Below are positions 49,074-58,414 of a stretch of 64,000 bases of DNA, in pieces. The translations under genes and the position numbers were made by a program. The notes beneath the pieces are model-generated. The model was not told where the DNA came from and ran no database searches. It saw nothing but the letters and a program-made list of their open reading frames with translations. Positions within the stretch are counted from its first letter, which is position 1; the number at the start of each line of letters is the position of its first letter. The stretch is taken from positions 9,701 through 73,700 of the forward strand of contig JAEWKZ010000078.1 in assembly GCA_023393525.1 (NCBI GenBank), in the 5' to 3' direction. The DNA comes from Pseudomonadota bacterium (GTDB taxonomy: Bacteria; Desulfobacterota; Desulfovibrionia; Desulfovibrionales; Desulfomicrobiaceae).

Positions 49074-49903
49074 GCGTCCCTGCGCTTGCGGTAGATTTTT
49101 TCCTTTTCGCTCACGGCTTCGAATTTGTCGGCGTGGGCGGAAAATTTGAGGCTCTCCTTGCTGCCCAGACACAAAAACCCGCCCGGGCAGAGGCTGTCCA
49201 CGAAAAGTCCGACCACCCGGTCCTGCAATTCGCGATCGAAGTAGATCAGGACATTGCGGCAAACGATCAGGTGCATCTCACCGAAAACGCCGTCCGTGAC
49301 CAGATTGTGCTCGGAAAAAAATATCCGCTCCTTCAGGAATGGCCGCAGCAGGGCGTGTTTGTCGTCCGCCGTGTAGTAGTCGGCAAAGGAGTTTTCCCCG
49401 CCCGCCTGCTGGTACTTGGCCGTGTAGTCCTTGAGCTGGGCCAGGGGAAAGGCGGCTTCCCTGGCCTGTTCCAGGATGGCGGGGTTGAAGTCCGTGGCGT
49501 AGATCTGGCCCCGCTCCCGCATTCCCGCCTCGTGCAGCAGAATGGCCATGGAATAGACTTCCTGCCCGGCGGAACAGCCCGCATGCCAGATGCGAAACGA
49601 CGGATAGGTTTCGAGTCTGGGCAGGATCTCGTGCCGCAGAGCCTTGTAGAACGGCGGATCGCGAAACATCTCCGAGACGTTGATGGACAGGTCCCGCAGG
49701 AAAATCGCGAACATGGCCTCGTCGTGCAGGACCGCGTGCTGCAGCTGCGAGATGGAAGCCAGCCCCGACAGGCTCAGACGGTGCTCGATCCGGCGTTTGA
49801 GGTGGGCCTTGGAGTAGTTGCGGAAATCGTATCCGTACTTGAGGTGCACGGCTTCCAGCAACAGGCGCAGTTCGATGCGCTCGGTCTCGGGGTTGACGTT
49901 CAT
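49070..49903 (-). CDS. CheR-type protein-glutamate methyltransferase
   Basis: A 277-aa SAM methyltransferase. N-terminal helical domain with FRNYSKAHLKRRIEHRL, then the SAM site FRIWHAGCSAGQEVYSMAI, YATDFNP and IVCRNVLIYFD. It methylates glutamates on receptor helices. It overlaps the kinase gene upstream and cheB downstream by 4 bp each. No chemoreceptor is in the operon; the kinase itself, with its HAMP and long coiled coil, is a possible substrate. Confidence 0.92.
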   Translation of the reverse strand: MNVNPETERIELRLLLEAVHLKYGYDFRNYSKAHLKRRIEHRLSLSGLASISQLQHAVLHDEAMFAIFLRDLSINVSEMFRDPPFYKALRHEILPRLETYPSFRIWHAGCSAGQEVYSMAILLHEAGMRERGQIYATDFNPAILEQAREAAFPLAQLKDYTAKYQQAGGENSFADYYTADDKHALLRPFLKERIFFSEHNLVTDGVFGEMHLIVCRNVLIYFDRELQDRVVGLFVDSLCPGGFLCLGSKESLKFSAHADKFEAVSEKEKIYRKRRDA

Positions 49904-52900
49904 TTCCGGTACAACCACACGCGCAAGAGCGAGAGCAGCTTGTCCATGTCCACGGGCTTGGACAGATAGTCGTTGGCCCCGGCGTCGATGCAGGCGCTCT
50001 TGTCGCCCTTCATGGCCTTGGCGGTCAGGGCGATGATGGGCAGATCCCTGTGTGCGGGATTCTTGCGGATTTCGCGCATGGCTTCGTATCCGTCCATTAC
50101 CGGCATCATGATGTCCATGAGCACCAGATCGATCTGGGGGTTTTCGCGCAGCCGGGTCAGGCTTTCGCTGCCGTCCCTGGCCACCACGACCTGCATGCCT
50201 TTTTCTTCCAGGACGCTGGTCAGGGCGAAGATGTTGCGCATGTCGTCGTCGACCACGAGCACGGTGCGTCCTCCGAGCACGGATTCCCGGTCCGCGTCCG
50301 TTTGCAGCATGCGCTGTTTCTCCTGCGGCAGATTGGCCTGGGCCCGGTGCAGATACAGGGTGGTCTCCTCCAGCAGACGCTCCGGCGAGCGCACGCCCTT
50401 GACGATGATGCTCTCGGCGTATTGCGTCAGCTTGCGCTCCTCGTCGTCGTTCAAGTCCCTGCCGGTGTACACGACCACGGGCAGGGTGGATGGAGCCGGG
50501 CCGGAGCGCAGCGTGCGCAGCACGTCGAAGCCGGACATGTCGGAGAGGCCCAGGTCCAGGATCATGCAGTCGAAGTTCTGGGTCGAGAGCAGTTCCAGGG
50601 CTTCGCCGCCGGAGGCGGCGGTCACCGTTTCCACGTCGCCGTTGCCGATCAGGGCGCGGATGGATTCCCGCTGCAACGGGTCGTCGTCGACCACGAGCAG
50701 GCGGCGCATGGGCTTGCTGACAAAGGCGTCGATCTTGGCGAACAGGTTGTCCAGCGCCTCGACCTCGACGGGCTTGGTCAGAAACGCCAGCGCCCCAAGG
50801 CGCATGGCTTCGAGGCTGCGGTCTTCGGCGGAGATGAAGGAGAGCGGGATGTGTCTGGTGCGCGGATCGTCCTTCAGGCGCTCCATGACGGTCCATCCGT
50901 TCAGGCCCGGCAGGCCGTTGTCGAGGATGATGGCGCTGGGCGCGTGGAAGTCGGCGAAATGCAGGCCGGTCTCGCCGTCCGCCGCCAGCAGGACCTTGAA
51001 GCCCGCGTCCCGGGCCTGGTCGCGCAGGATGCGGGCGAAGGTCTGGTCATCCTCGATGATGAGGACAGATTTGTCGCCGGGTTTGAGGTTCAGGCGGTCG
51101 TCTTGCAGATAGGGCGTCGGGGCTTCCTGCTCCTGAGGCCTGGGCAGGGGCTGCGATGCATCCGGCGTGGCCTCGGGCGCTGGATCTGCGGCCAGAAGGT
51201 CGCGCAGCGTCGATTCCCCGTCGTGGCGCAGAGGCAGGATCAGGGTGAAGGTCGAGCCCTGCCCTTCGCGGCTGCGCAGGCGGATTTCCCCGCCCAGAAG
51301 CCTGGTCAGTTCTCTGGAGATGGACAGGCCCAGCCCCGTGCCGCCGTATTTGCGGCTGGTGCTGCCGTCGGCCTGGCGGAAGGCCTCGAAGATGGTTCCC
51401 TGCTTGTCCTCGGGGATGCCGATGCCCATGTCGGTGACCGCGATGCAGATCGCCTCCTGGGCCGAGCCGATGCTCTCGGGCAGGTCGATGTCTGGGCCGG
51501 GGCGGAAAATGGACAGGGTCACGCTGCCGTGATCGGTGAACTTGAAGGCGTTGGAAAGCAGGTTGCGCAGGATCTGCTGCAACCGGTGCGAGTCCGTGAG
51601 CATGGTCTCGGGCAGGGCCGGGTCCAGGTCGACCAGCAGGGAGACGCCCTTTTCCACGGCGATGCCCTTGAATACCCGCTGCAGATCGGCGACCATGGAC
51701 GTCAGCGGCATCTCCTCCAGGTGCAGTTCGACCTTGCCGGCTTCGACCTTGGACAGGTCGAGTATCTCGTTGATCAGGCGCAAGAGGTCCGCGCCGGAAG
51801 AGTTGATGGCCGAGGCCGCCTCGGTCTGCCGGGGGGAGAGGTTGCCTTCCTTGTTGTGCGACAGAAGCTGGGACAGGATGAGGATGGAGTTGAGCGGAGT
51901 GCGCAGCTCGTGGGACATGTTGGCCAGGAATTCGGACTTGTACCTGCTTGCGCTCTCCAGTTCCTGGGCCTTGAGCTTGAGCTGCTCCTGGGCGCGCAGC
52001 AGCTCCTTGTTCTTGCGCCTGATGGCGCTCTTCTGCTCTTCAAGCTCCATGGCCCGCTCACCCAGCTTGTCGTTCACGAAGCGCAGCTCGTTCTGCTGAT
52101 CCTGCAAGCGGCGTTCGGATTCCTTGAGGGCCCGGGTCTGCTCGGCCAGTTCCTCGTTGGTGACCTGCAACTCCTCCTGCTGGGCCTGCAATTCGGTCTG
52201 GGACTCCTTGAGCATGTTGGTCTGTTCTTCGAGCTCCTCGTTGGCCACGCGCAGCATTTCCTGCTGCTCCTGGGCCTGGCGCAAGAGGTCGGAGATCATG
52301 CCCCTGGAGGCGGCCATGTTGAAAAGGACCGCCGTGTTCTTGGCGATGTCGGCGATGAATTCCTTGTGCAGGGAGGAGAATGCGTATTCGCGGCCGATGA
52401 GCAGCGCGCCCAAAAGCGTCTTGCCCATGAACACGGGCGCGGCCAGGAAGTGCGTGGGAACGGTTTCTCCGGGGCCGAAATGAAACGGCGGCGCGCCGTT
52501 CTCGACGCGGGTGTAGGTCAGGATTTCTCCTTCCAGGGCCGCCTGGCCCACCAGCCCCTCGCCCACGGGAAGCCGCGAAAACTGGCCCTGTCGGTTGGTG
52601 AAGGCATAGGATGAGGTCAGCACCAGCTCGCCCGCCTCGTGCAGGAAGAAGAGCCCGATCTGGCTGTCCAGATGCTTGCACACGAAGGTGATGAATATCC
52701 GGGCCAGCTCCTGCGGGCTGTGTTCGCCGCGCATGGCGTCGTCGAGGCCCGTCTTGCCCTGGTTCTGCCAGTCCATGTCGCGCAGGTTGCGGGCCATGCT
52801 GTTCAGGGCCTTGGCCAGCATGCCCAGCTCGTCCTTCTGGCGCAGTTCCAGACGGGCCTTCAAGTCTCCGGCGGAGATGGCCTCCGCGAAGTTCACGCCC

Positions 52901-53976
52901 TGCTCCAGAGGCTGGCTGATGCCCTTGGCCAGGCCGTAGGCGCCCGGCGCGATCATCAGCGCCAGCACCGCTCCGGTGGCGCAGATGACCAGCAGGAAGG
53001 TCCAGATGGGTCGCAGGATTTCGCCCTTGTCGATTTTCGAGACCAGGATCCAGTTGGTGCCGAGCACGTCCAGAGTGTTGTAGGCCACCAGCACCGTCGT
53101 GCCGGCGCTGTCCTCGTAGGTGCCCCCGCCGCCGTCGAAGCCCTTGGCCACGGCGTCATGCCAGTAGGCAGGGGTGCGGGGCAGGGTGTAGCCGATCACG
53201 TAGAGCCCGTTGCCCATGGTCCGGATGTCGCTGCGCATCTCGAATTTTTTCTGCGCTTCGAGCCAGCGCAGCAGATAGGATTCCCCTGACTGACCCAGTC
53301 CCTGCCGGGATGGCATGATCTGGTTGACGAATTCGCCCGAGACCCGCGCCGCGATGACACCGGCCACGCGGCCTTGCAGGTCCAGCACCGGGTAGCCGAT
53401 GAAGGCGGCCTGACGCCCTCCGCTGGGCTCGTAGGCGCTGAAGTCCTCGAAGGCCACGTCTCCGCTGCGCAGCACCTTGGCCCAGAGCGTGGCCAGCGCC
53501 GTGTGCCGGAAGCGTCCGCTGGCCAGGCTGGTGCCCAGCTCCTCGCCCTGGCCGGCCGCGTACATCACGGTGCCCCGCGCGCGGTCGATGAGGTAGAGAT
53601 CCTCGAAACCGTTCACGGCGATGTAGCTCTTGAGCTGCGAGTCATAGCGGCCGTGTATCCTCTGATACTGGCTGGAATCGACGGGGTAGGAACGGTCCGG
53701 GTTTTCCTCGCCGAGCAGGTTCAGGTCTTCCACCGCCTGCTGGGTCTGGCGCAGTCCGGCCATGAGCTTGAGTCCGCTTATGCGTTCGGTCAGGGTGGAC
53801 TGCAATTTGTCGCGCTTGATGGTCTGGATGCTGCCGAGCTGGTCGAAAGCCAGGTCAAGAAGGGCGTTGGAGGCGGAATAGCTGCCGATGAGGGCCACGA
53901 TGCCCAAGGGGACGATTCCGGTCATGATGAACAAAAACAGGAGCTTGGGCTTCATTCGGATGTTGTCGAAAATCAT
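49900..53976 (-). CDS. Large hybrid histidine kinase with Cache, HAMP, GAF and three receivers
   Basis: A 1358-aa membrane sensor. Membrane segment (about 10-32), periplasmic Cache-type sensor (35-325), membrane segment (327-350), HAMP, GAF (about 430-560) and a long Gln/Glu-rich coiled coil (565-680). Then HisKA with His689 (EFLANMSHELRTPLN), an ATPase domain (GIGIP, GGTGLGLSI) and three receivers with acceptors in IILDNGLPG, MILDLGLSDMSG and LVLMDIMMPVMDG. It heads an operon with CheR, CheB and a diguanylate cyclase response regulator, all overlapping by a few bases. The ligand is unknown. Confidence 0.93.
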   Translation of the reverse strand: MIFDNIRMKPKLLFLFIMTGIVPLGIVALIGSYSASNALLDLAFDQLGSIQTIKRDKLQSTLTERISGLKLMAGLRQTQQAVEDLNLLGEENPDRSYPVDSSQYQRIHGRYDSQLKSYIAVNGFEDLYLIDRARGTVMYAAGQGEELGTSLASGRFRHTALATLWAKVLRSGDVAFEDFSAYEPSGGRQAAFIGYPVLDLQGRVAGVIAARVSGEFVNQIMPSRQGLGQSGESYLLRWLEAQKKFEMRSDIRTMGNGLYVIGYTLPRTPAYWHDAVAKGFDGGGGTYEDSAGTTVLVAYNTLDVLGTNWILVSKIDKGEILRPIWTFLLVICATGAVLALMIAPGAYGLAKGISQPLEQGVNFAEAISAGDLKARLELRQKDELGMLAKALNSMARNLRDMDWQNQGKTGLDDAMRGEHSPQELARIFITFVCKHLDSQIGLFFLHEAGELVLTSSYAFTNRQGQFSRLPVGEGLVGQAALEGEILTYTRVENGAPPFHFGPGETVPTHFLAAPVFMGKTLLGALLIGREYAFSSLHKEFIADIAKNTAVLFNMAASRGMISDLLRQAQEQQEMLRVANEELEEQTNMLKESQTELQAQQEELQVTNEELAEQTRALKESERRLQDQQNELRFVNDKLGERAMELEEQKSAIRRKNKELLRAQEQLKLKAQELESASRYKSEFLANMSHELRTPLNSILILSQLLSHNKEGNLSPRQTEAASAINSSGADLLRLINEILDLSKVEAGKVELHLEEMPLTSMVADLQRVFKGIAVEKGVSLLVDLDPALPETMLTDSHRLQQILRNLLSNAFKFTDHGSVTLSIFRPGPDIDLPESIGSAQEAICIAVTDMGIGIPEDKQGTIFEAFRQADGSTSRKYGGTGLGLSISRELTRLLGGEIRLRSREGQGSTFTLILPLRHDGESTLRDLLAADPAPEATPDASQPLPRPQEQEAPTPYLQDDRLNLKPGDKSVLIIEDDQTFARILRDQARDAGFKVLLAADGETGLHFADFHAPSAIILDNGLPGLNGWTVMERLKDDPRTRHIPLSFISAEDRSLEAMRLGALAFLTKPVEVEALDNLFAKIDAFVSKPMRRLLVVDDDPLQRESIRALIGNGDVETVTAASGGEALELLSTQNFDCMILDLGLSDMSGFDVLRTLRSGPAPSTLPVVVYTGRDLNDDEERKLTQYAESIIVKGVRSPERLLEETTLYLHRAQANLPQEKQRMLQTDADRESVLGGRTVLVVDDDMRNIFALTSVLEEKGMQVVVARDGSESLTRLRENPQIDLVLMDIMMPVMDGYEAMREIRKNPAHRDLPIIALTAKAMKGDKSACIDAGANDYLSKPVDMDKLLSLLRVWLYRK

Positions 53977-54552
53977 GGGGCATCCTGGCGCTGTGAGGGA
54001 ACGCGTCCCGAGGGTCGCGGAAACGGGGCCGTCGCGAAATAATTGACTGCCTTTATATTATTTTTTTTTCGAGGGCAACGCGGAGGCGTGCATTTCTGAA
54101 GCTTTTTTGAACGGTTGCGAGCAAAAACGGCCATGGCGGGGTTGCCTTTTGAAGCTGCCGGGCGTAGTGGGGTCAGACGTTTTTTGCGTCCCGGACATGG
54201 TGCCCGGGCGACATGCAAAGGAGATCACAGTGGATTCTGGCGACAGTTGCGGCCCTAGGCCCTGCTTCCGGTTTTCTCAATCTTTCCGTCGAGCCCCCCG
54301 TCCCCATCGCGCCTGATTCGGCCGCCTGACGGAGCCTCGGCGCTGCGGCAGGTGGATCATGCTTTCCCACTCATTTCTTTTTCGCGCGGTTTTTTGCCGC
54401 CGTTTTGTCCGTTGCGGGCAGCTTTCCCATGCCGCGGGTCGCTGCGCGGACCCGTACTCGTGATTCTGCAACCCGGTTTTGGCCATGCTCCGGGCTTGCC
54501 GGCTCCGGAACATGCATTTTCGCCTCTTTGCATCAACCGAAGGAATCACGAC
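53977..54552. other. Intergenic region between the kinase operon and corA
   Basis: About 575 bp between divergent genes. An AT-rich tract at 54040-54072 is probably the kinase-operon promoter region (TATAAA-like box on the minus strand). A frame starting GTG at 54230 has a strong AAGGAG site but encodes only 28 Arg/Pro-rich residues; it is not called as a gene. No known RNA element recognised. Confidence 0.4.
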
Positions 54553-55485
54553 ATGATCACAATCCACAAGACCATTGACGGAATTCTGTCTCCTCAGGAG
54601 CACCTCGACGCCGATTGCTGGGTCAACCTGGTCAATCCGTCCGAGGAGGAGTTGCAGCGCATCTCAATCCTGATGGGCATCCCCCTCGACCATCTGACCG
54701 ATCCCCTGGATGTCGACGAACGCGCGCGCCTGGAACTGGAGGAGGGCGTGCTCCTGCTCGTGCTGCGCGTGCCCGTGGAGAACGTCTCCGATCCGCGCAT
54801 TCCGTATCTGACCCAGCCCATCGGCGTGATCATCACCCCTACGGCCGTGGTCACGGTCTGCCGTTCCCCCCGGGATCTGGTCACCGGCATACTGAACGGC
54901 CGCACCCGCATCGTGGACACGGCGGACCGGATGCGTTTCGCCATCCATCTCATGCAGCGCACCTCGCTCATCTACCTGCGCTTCCTGAAAGACATCATCC
55001 GGCGTTCGGACGTGATCGAGCACCGTCTGCAGCAGTCCATGCGCAACGAGGAACTGATCGAGCTTCTGGGCATCGAGAAGAGTCTGGTCTACTTCACGAC
55101 CTCGCTCAAGGCCAACGACATCATCATGGACAAGGTCCTGCGCATGCGCGCCATCCAGCTGACCGAGGATCAGTCCGACCTGCTGGAGGACGCCATCACC
55201 GAGAACCGGCAGGCCATCGACATGTCCAAGATCCACGGCGACATCCTGTCCGGGACCATGGACGCCTTCGCCTCCATCATCTCCAACAACATGAACATGG
55301 TCATGAAGTTCCTGACGGGCTTCACCATCATTCTCATGATTCCCAACATCATCTCGGGCGTTTACGGCATGAATATCGCGACGCCGTTTCAGGGCTCGCC
55401 CCATGCCTTCGCCATCGTGTCCGGGGTCGCCGTCGGCGGATGCCTGCTGGCCTGGCTGCTGCTGGCCAGGAAGCGCTGGATGTAG
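54553..55485 (+). CDS. corA: CorA family magnesium/divalent cation transporter
   Basis: A 310-aa protein with a soluble cytoplasmic N-terminal domain, long stalk helix and two C-terminal membrane segments. The first ends in YGMN (SGVYGMNIATPF), the ion-selective loop of CorA pentameric channels. ATG 54553 is preferred over an upstream start that would add 67 non-CorA residues; GAAGGAA lies upstream. The terminator downstream is shared with the convergent exporter gene. The gene pairs across the kinase operon with a ZntB-like relative at 46441-47421. Confidence 0.9.
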   Translation: MITIHKTIDGILSPQEHLDADCWVNLVNPSEEELQRISILMGIPLDHLTDPLDVDERARLELEEGVLLLVLRVPVENVSDPRIPYLTQPIGVIITPTAVVTVCRSPRDLVTGILNGRTRIVDTADRMRFAIHLMQRTSLIYLRFLKDIIRRSDVIEHRLQQSMRNEELIELLGIEKSLVYFTTSLKANDIIMDKVLRMRAIQLTEDQSDLLEDAITENRQAIDMSKIHGDILSGTMDAFASIISNNMNMVMKFLTGFTIILMIPNIISGVYGMNIATPFQGSPHAFAIVSGVAVGGCLLAWLLLARKRWM

Positions 55486-55507
55486 CTTTTTTCGGAGAAA
55501 GAAGATG

Positions 55508-55535
55508 AAAGGCGGACCGGATGCGGCCCGCCTTT
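55508..55535. terminator. Bidirectional terminator between corA and the LysE-type gene
   Basis: AAAGGCGG (55508-55515) pairs with CCGCCTTT (55528-55535), T-rich on both outer sides. Confidence 0.75.
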
Positions 55536-55542
55536 TCTTTGC

Positions 55543-56169
55543 CTAGCGGTCGGCCCAGATCAGATGCAGGCCGAGCAGCATGAGGATGGCGCCCGCGCCC
55601 TTGTGCAGCCCGGCCGAGAGGGAGGGCCGCGCGGCCAGGCGGGAGTTGAGCATCCCCGCGCCCAGTGCGACCAGGCCAAAGCCGAACATGGTCAGCACGA
55701 CAAAGGTCAGCCCCAGGAACATCATCTGCATGGCCGGATGCCCCTGCTCCGGGCGCACGAACTGCGGAAAGAAGGCCAGGAAGAAGATGGCCACCTTGGG
55801 GTTCAGGAGATTGGCCAGGATGGATTGGCGGAAGATGAGCCGGGCCGTCTTGTTTTCCCCGTGTCCGGAGAGGGTGAGGGACGGGTCCGCGGTCCAGAGC
55901 TTGAAACCGATGTAGAGCAGGTAGATGCCCCCTGCGACCTTGACCAGGGTGAAGGCCGTGGCTGACGAGGCCAGGATGGCCGAGAGGCCGAACACGGCGA
56001 AGAGGGTGTGCCCGATGTTGCCCAGGCTGAAGCCCAGCGCCGCGGCCAGGGCGGCCGTGCGCCCCTGGGCCACTCCCCGGGTCAGCACATAGATGATGTC
56101 CGGCCCGGGCGTGAAGATGAGCAGGAGCGAGGTCAGGCTGAAAACGAGAAGCTGGTCGAGGCTGATCAT
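55543..56169 (-). CDS. LysE/RhtB family amino acid exporter
   Basis: A 208-aa inner-membrane protein with about six hydrophobic segments. N-terminal FTPGPDIIYVLTRGVAQGRTAALAAALGFSLGN is diagnostic of the LysE/RhtB family, as is the middle LANLLNPKVAIFFLAFFPQFV. Members export amino acids such as threonine, homoserine or lysine; the substrate is unknown here. Confidence 0.9.
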   Translation of the reverse strand: MISLDQLLVFSLTSLLLIFTPGPDIIYVLTRGVAQGRTAALAAALGFSLGNIGHTLFAVFGLSAILASSATAFTLVKVAGGIYLLYIGFKLWTADPSLTLSGHGENKTARLIFRQSILANLLNPKVAIFFLAFFPQFVRPEQGHPAMQMMFLGLTFVVLTMFGFGLVALGAGMLNSRLAARPSLSAGLHKGAGAILMLLGLHLIWADR

Positions 56170-56244
56170 GATTCCTCCGGTGCGGTGGGTCTGCGGGTCC
56201 GGATAATCGATGATCGGGCGTCGGGCAAGCGGAGCGCGGCCTCC

Positions 56245-56284
56245 AAAAAGCGTCCCCGCCGTCCGGATCGGGCGGCGGGGACGC
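56245..56284 (-). terminator. Intrinsic terminator after the FmdE-MoCF gene
   Basis: A perfect 12-bp GC stem (arms 56250-56261 and 56273-56284), followed on the minus strand by five T residues. Confidence 0.88.
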
Positions 56285-56307
56285 GAATCACGCCGGGGAG
56301 AGGCCGC

Positions 56308-57930
56308 TTATTTGGCGAAGGTGCATTTGGGGTAGGTGCAGGTGTTGCATTGCAGGCACAGCCCCCCTTCGGCCATGCGTGCCAGGTCGCGGCGGGTGAT
56401 GGGCACCCCGGCCAGCAAGCGCGGCAGGAGCACGTCGAGGCTCGTGGTCTTGAAGAACAGGGCGCAGGCGGGCACGCCCAGGACCTGGGCGCCGCCGATG
56501 CGCCCGATGAGCGTCATGGCCCCGGGCAGGATCGGCGCGCCGTGCAGGGCGTCGGTCAGGCCCGCGTCCAGGAGGCCGCCCCGGGTCACGTCGTCGGGAT
56601 CGACGGACAGCCCGGCCGTGGTCACGATGAGGTCCGCGCCCAACGCCAGGAGCTTGTCCACGCCCTCCTTGATGGCCAGGCGGTCGTCGGGGGCCATCTC
56701 CTCGGCCGCCACCGTGGAGCCCAGGGCCTCGACCTTGGCGCGGATGATGGGCGCGAAGCGGTCCTCGATCAGGCCCTGGAAGACCTCCGTGCCCGTGACC
56801 AGCACGCCGACCTTGGCCCGGCGCAGGGGCGCGATGGACATGAGCGGCTTCTCGCCCAGGGCGGCCAGGGCCTGGCTGAAATTCGTGCGCGTCAGGAAAA
56901 GGGGGATGGCCCGGGTGCCGCCCACCAGCCGGCCTTCTTCCACCAGGGCGCAGTGCTGGCGCGTGGCGCACATGACATGGGGGGTCAGGTTGAAGCGTTC
57001 CAGGGCTTCAAGGTCGACCTGCAACAGGCCGGACCGGGCCGCGTGGAAGTCGATCTTGCCTTCGCGGGGCTCGGCCGAACAGCTGATGCCCTCTCCGGCC
57101 ATGCGCGCGGCGAAACTCTTGGCCGCGTCGTTTTCATGCACGAATTCTCCCTCGGGCAGAGCCTCGTCCTGGACGTAGACGCTGTTGCGCCCCATCTGCT
57201 GCAAGCGGCAGACGTCACCCGCCGTAATGGTCTGCCCGGCCAGGAATTCCGCGCCCTTGCTCTTTCCAGGTTCGATGCGGGTCATGTCGTGCAGGGCCTT
57301 GCGGCCCACGGCCTCGGTCACGGGCACGCGCGTGGGCATGCATTCCTCGACCTCGGCGGAACGGACGTGTTCGTAGGGGGCCTCGCCCTGACAGCCGCGA
57401 CAGATGGCCCCGTCGCAGACCGGATAGGCTTCATGGCAGACCGGGCAGGCCTCGATGCGGGTCATGTGGCTGTGCCCGAGCAGGCGCTTCTGCACCGTGA
57501 TTTTCTCCAGGCGCAGGATGGTGTCTCCGGCGGTCTCGATCTCGTGGAACAGCTTTTCCGTGTCCTGGTCCTTCTTGGGCACGAGCTTCAAAAACCAGCC
57601 CTGAATCTCGGGCCAGTCCCCCAGTTTGTCCAGATCCACGCTGACCCGCACGCCTTCGCCCGTATACTTGTCGAAGAGGGACACGGCGTAGCGGCCGAGA
57701 TTTATGATCTTCATCCAGCCGTTGCCGATGCTGCACAGGGTCAGCAGCTGCACGGCGTCGGGCAGGCATTTTCTGCTTTCGACCACGGCCTCGAAAAGGA
57801 TGTTCGGCGGCAGGGCGGCCTTGGCCATCTCGACCATGTATCCGCCGATCAAAAGGCCCGGGGCAGGATAGCCGTGAAACTCCGCGGCCTTGTCCTTGAA
57901 TTCCTGGAAGGTGTAGGATCCTATGCGCAT
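56308..57930 (-). CDS. FmdE domain fused to a molybdopterin-binding (MoCF) domain
   Basis: A 540-aa fusion. Residues about 1-165 are FmdE-like (FQEFKDKAAEFHGYPAPGLLIGGYMVEMA, CLPDAVQLLTLCSIGNG), followed by a zinc-ribbon-like cluster ACPVCHEAYPVCDGAICRGC. The second half has the MoaB/MogA/MoeA-type nucleotide-cofactor fold (VGVLVTGTEVFQG, LIVTTAGLSVDPDD, LPGAMTLIGRIGG, LGVPAC). The end carries CLQCNTCTYPKC, a compact Cys cluster that could bind iron-sulfur or zinc. It likely handles molybdopterin insertion for a Mo/W enzyme such as formate dehydrogenase. Start at MRIGSYTF; upstream frame is not FmdE-like. Monocistronic, with tRNA genes upstream. Confidence 0.85.
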   Translation of the reverse strand: MRIGSYTFQEFKDKAAEFHGYPAPGLLIGGYMVEMAKAALPPNILFEAVVESRKCLPDAVQLLTLCSIGNGWMKIINLGRYAVSLFDKYTGEGVRVSVDLDKLGDWPEIQGWFLKLVPKKDQDTEKLFHEIETAGDTILRLEKITVQKRLLGHSHMTRIEACPVCHEAYPVCDGAICRGCQGEAPYEHVRSAEVEECMPTRVPVTEAVGRKALHDMTRIEPGKSKGAEFLAGQTITAGDVCRLQQMGRNSVYVQDEALPEGEFVHENDAAKSFAARMAGEGISCSAEPREGKIDFHAARSGLLQVDLEALERFNLTPHVMCATRQHCALVEEGRLVGGTRAIPLFLTRTNFSQALAALGEKPLMSIAPLRRAKVGVLVTGTEVFQGLIEDRFAPIIRAKVEALGSTVAAEEMAPDDRLAIKEGVDKLLALGADLIVTTAGLSVDPDDVTRGGLLDAGLTDALHGAPILPGAMTLIGRIGGAQVLGVPACALFFKTTSLDVLLPRLLAGVPITRRDLARMAEGGLCLQCNTCTYPKCTFAK

Positions 57931-58027
57931 GTATTCCTCGTGGAAAAAAGTGGTGTTTGACGGCGAAGAGGTAGCAGCGGGAGGGGTAAAAGAGAAGTTT
58001 GTGAAAAAGTTGGAGAGCGCCGCTCGC

Positions 58028-58055
58028 AAAAAAAAAAGCCGGTCCTGAGACCGGC
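58028..58055 (-). terminator. Terminator of the tRNA operon
   Basis: On the minus strand a perfect 7-bp stem (GCCGGTC at 58038-58044 with GACCGGC at 58049-58055) is followed by about ten T residues, 8 bp after tRNA-Thr. Confidence 0.9.
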
Positions 58056-58063
58056 GTAAAATC

Positions 58064-58139
58064 TGGAGCCCACAAGCAGGATTGAACTGCTGACCTCGTC
58101 CTTACCAAGGACGCACTCTACCGACTGAGCTATGTGGGC
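58064..58139 (-). tRNA. tRNA-Thr (anticodon GGT)
   Basis: A 76-base cloverleaf read on the minus strand. Acceptor stem GCCCACA with TGTGGGC, D-arm TAGCTCAGTCGGTAGAG, anticodon arm CGTCC-TTGGTAA-GGACG giving anticodon GGT, T-arm with TTCAATC, and encoded CCA. It reads ACC/ACU threonine codons. Transcribed after tRNA-Pro from a shared promoter. Confidence 0.93.
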
Positions 58140-58147
58140 TTTTCGTG

Positions 58148-58224
<77 letters not shown>

Positions 58225-58237
58225 ACACGAGAAGACG

Positions 58238-58266
58238 CTTCTAGGTAGAGCCTTGGGCTTTGTCAA
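58238..58266 (-). promoter_or_regulatory. Promoter of the tRNA-Pro/tRNA-Thr operon
   Basis: TTGACA (58261-58266) and TAGAAG (58238-58243) on the minus strand with a 17-bp spacer, 13 bp upstream of tRNA-Pro. Confidence 0.7.
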
Positions 58267-58414
58267 ACACTTTTTTGATATGACCTCAAATTAGTGCCGC
58301 AAGTTCCGAGATTGTTCATTTTTCCGGTGTCGCGGCGGTCGGGGCGTTGAAATTCCGGGCGGCCGGCAGCGCCGGCGTCACGCGCTGCTGTCTCCGCCCG
58401 CCCGCACGGTTTGC

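Noticed and set aside
54107..54316. 69-codon frame, with a strong ribosome binding site before an internal GTG at 54230
   Set aside because: The short product is Arg/Pro-rich and matches nothing; kept only as a remark in the intergenic entry.
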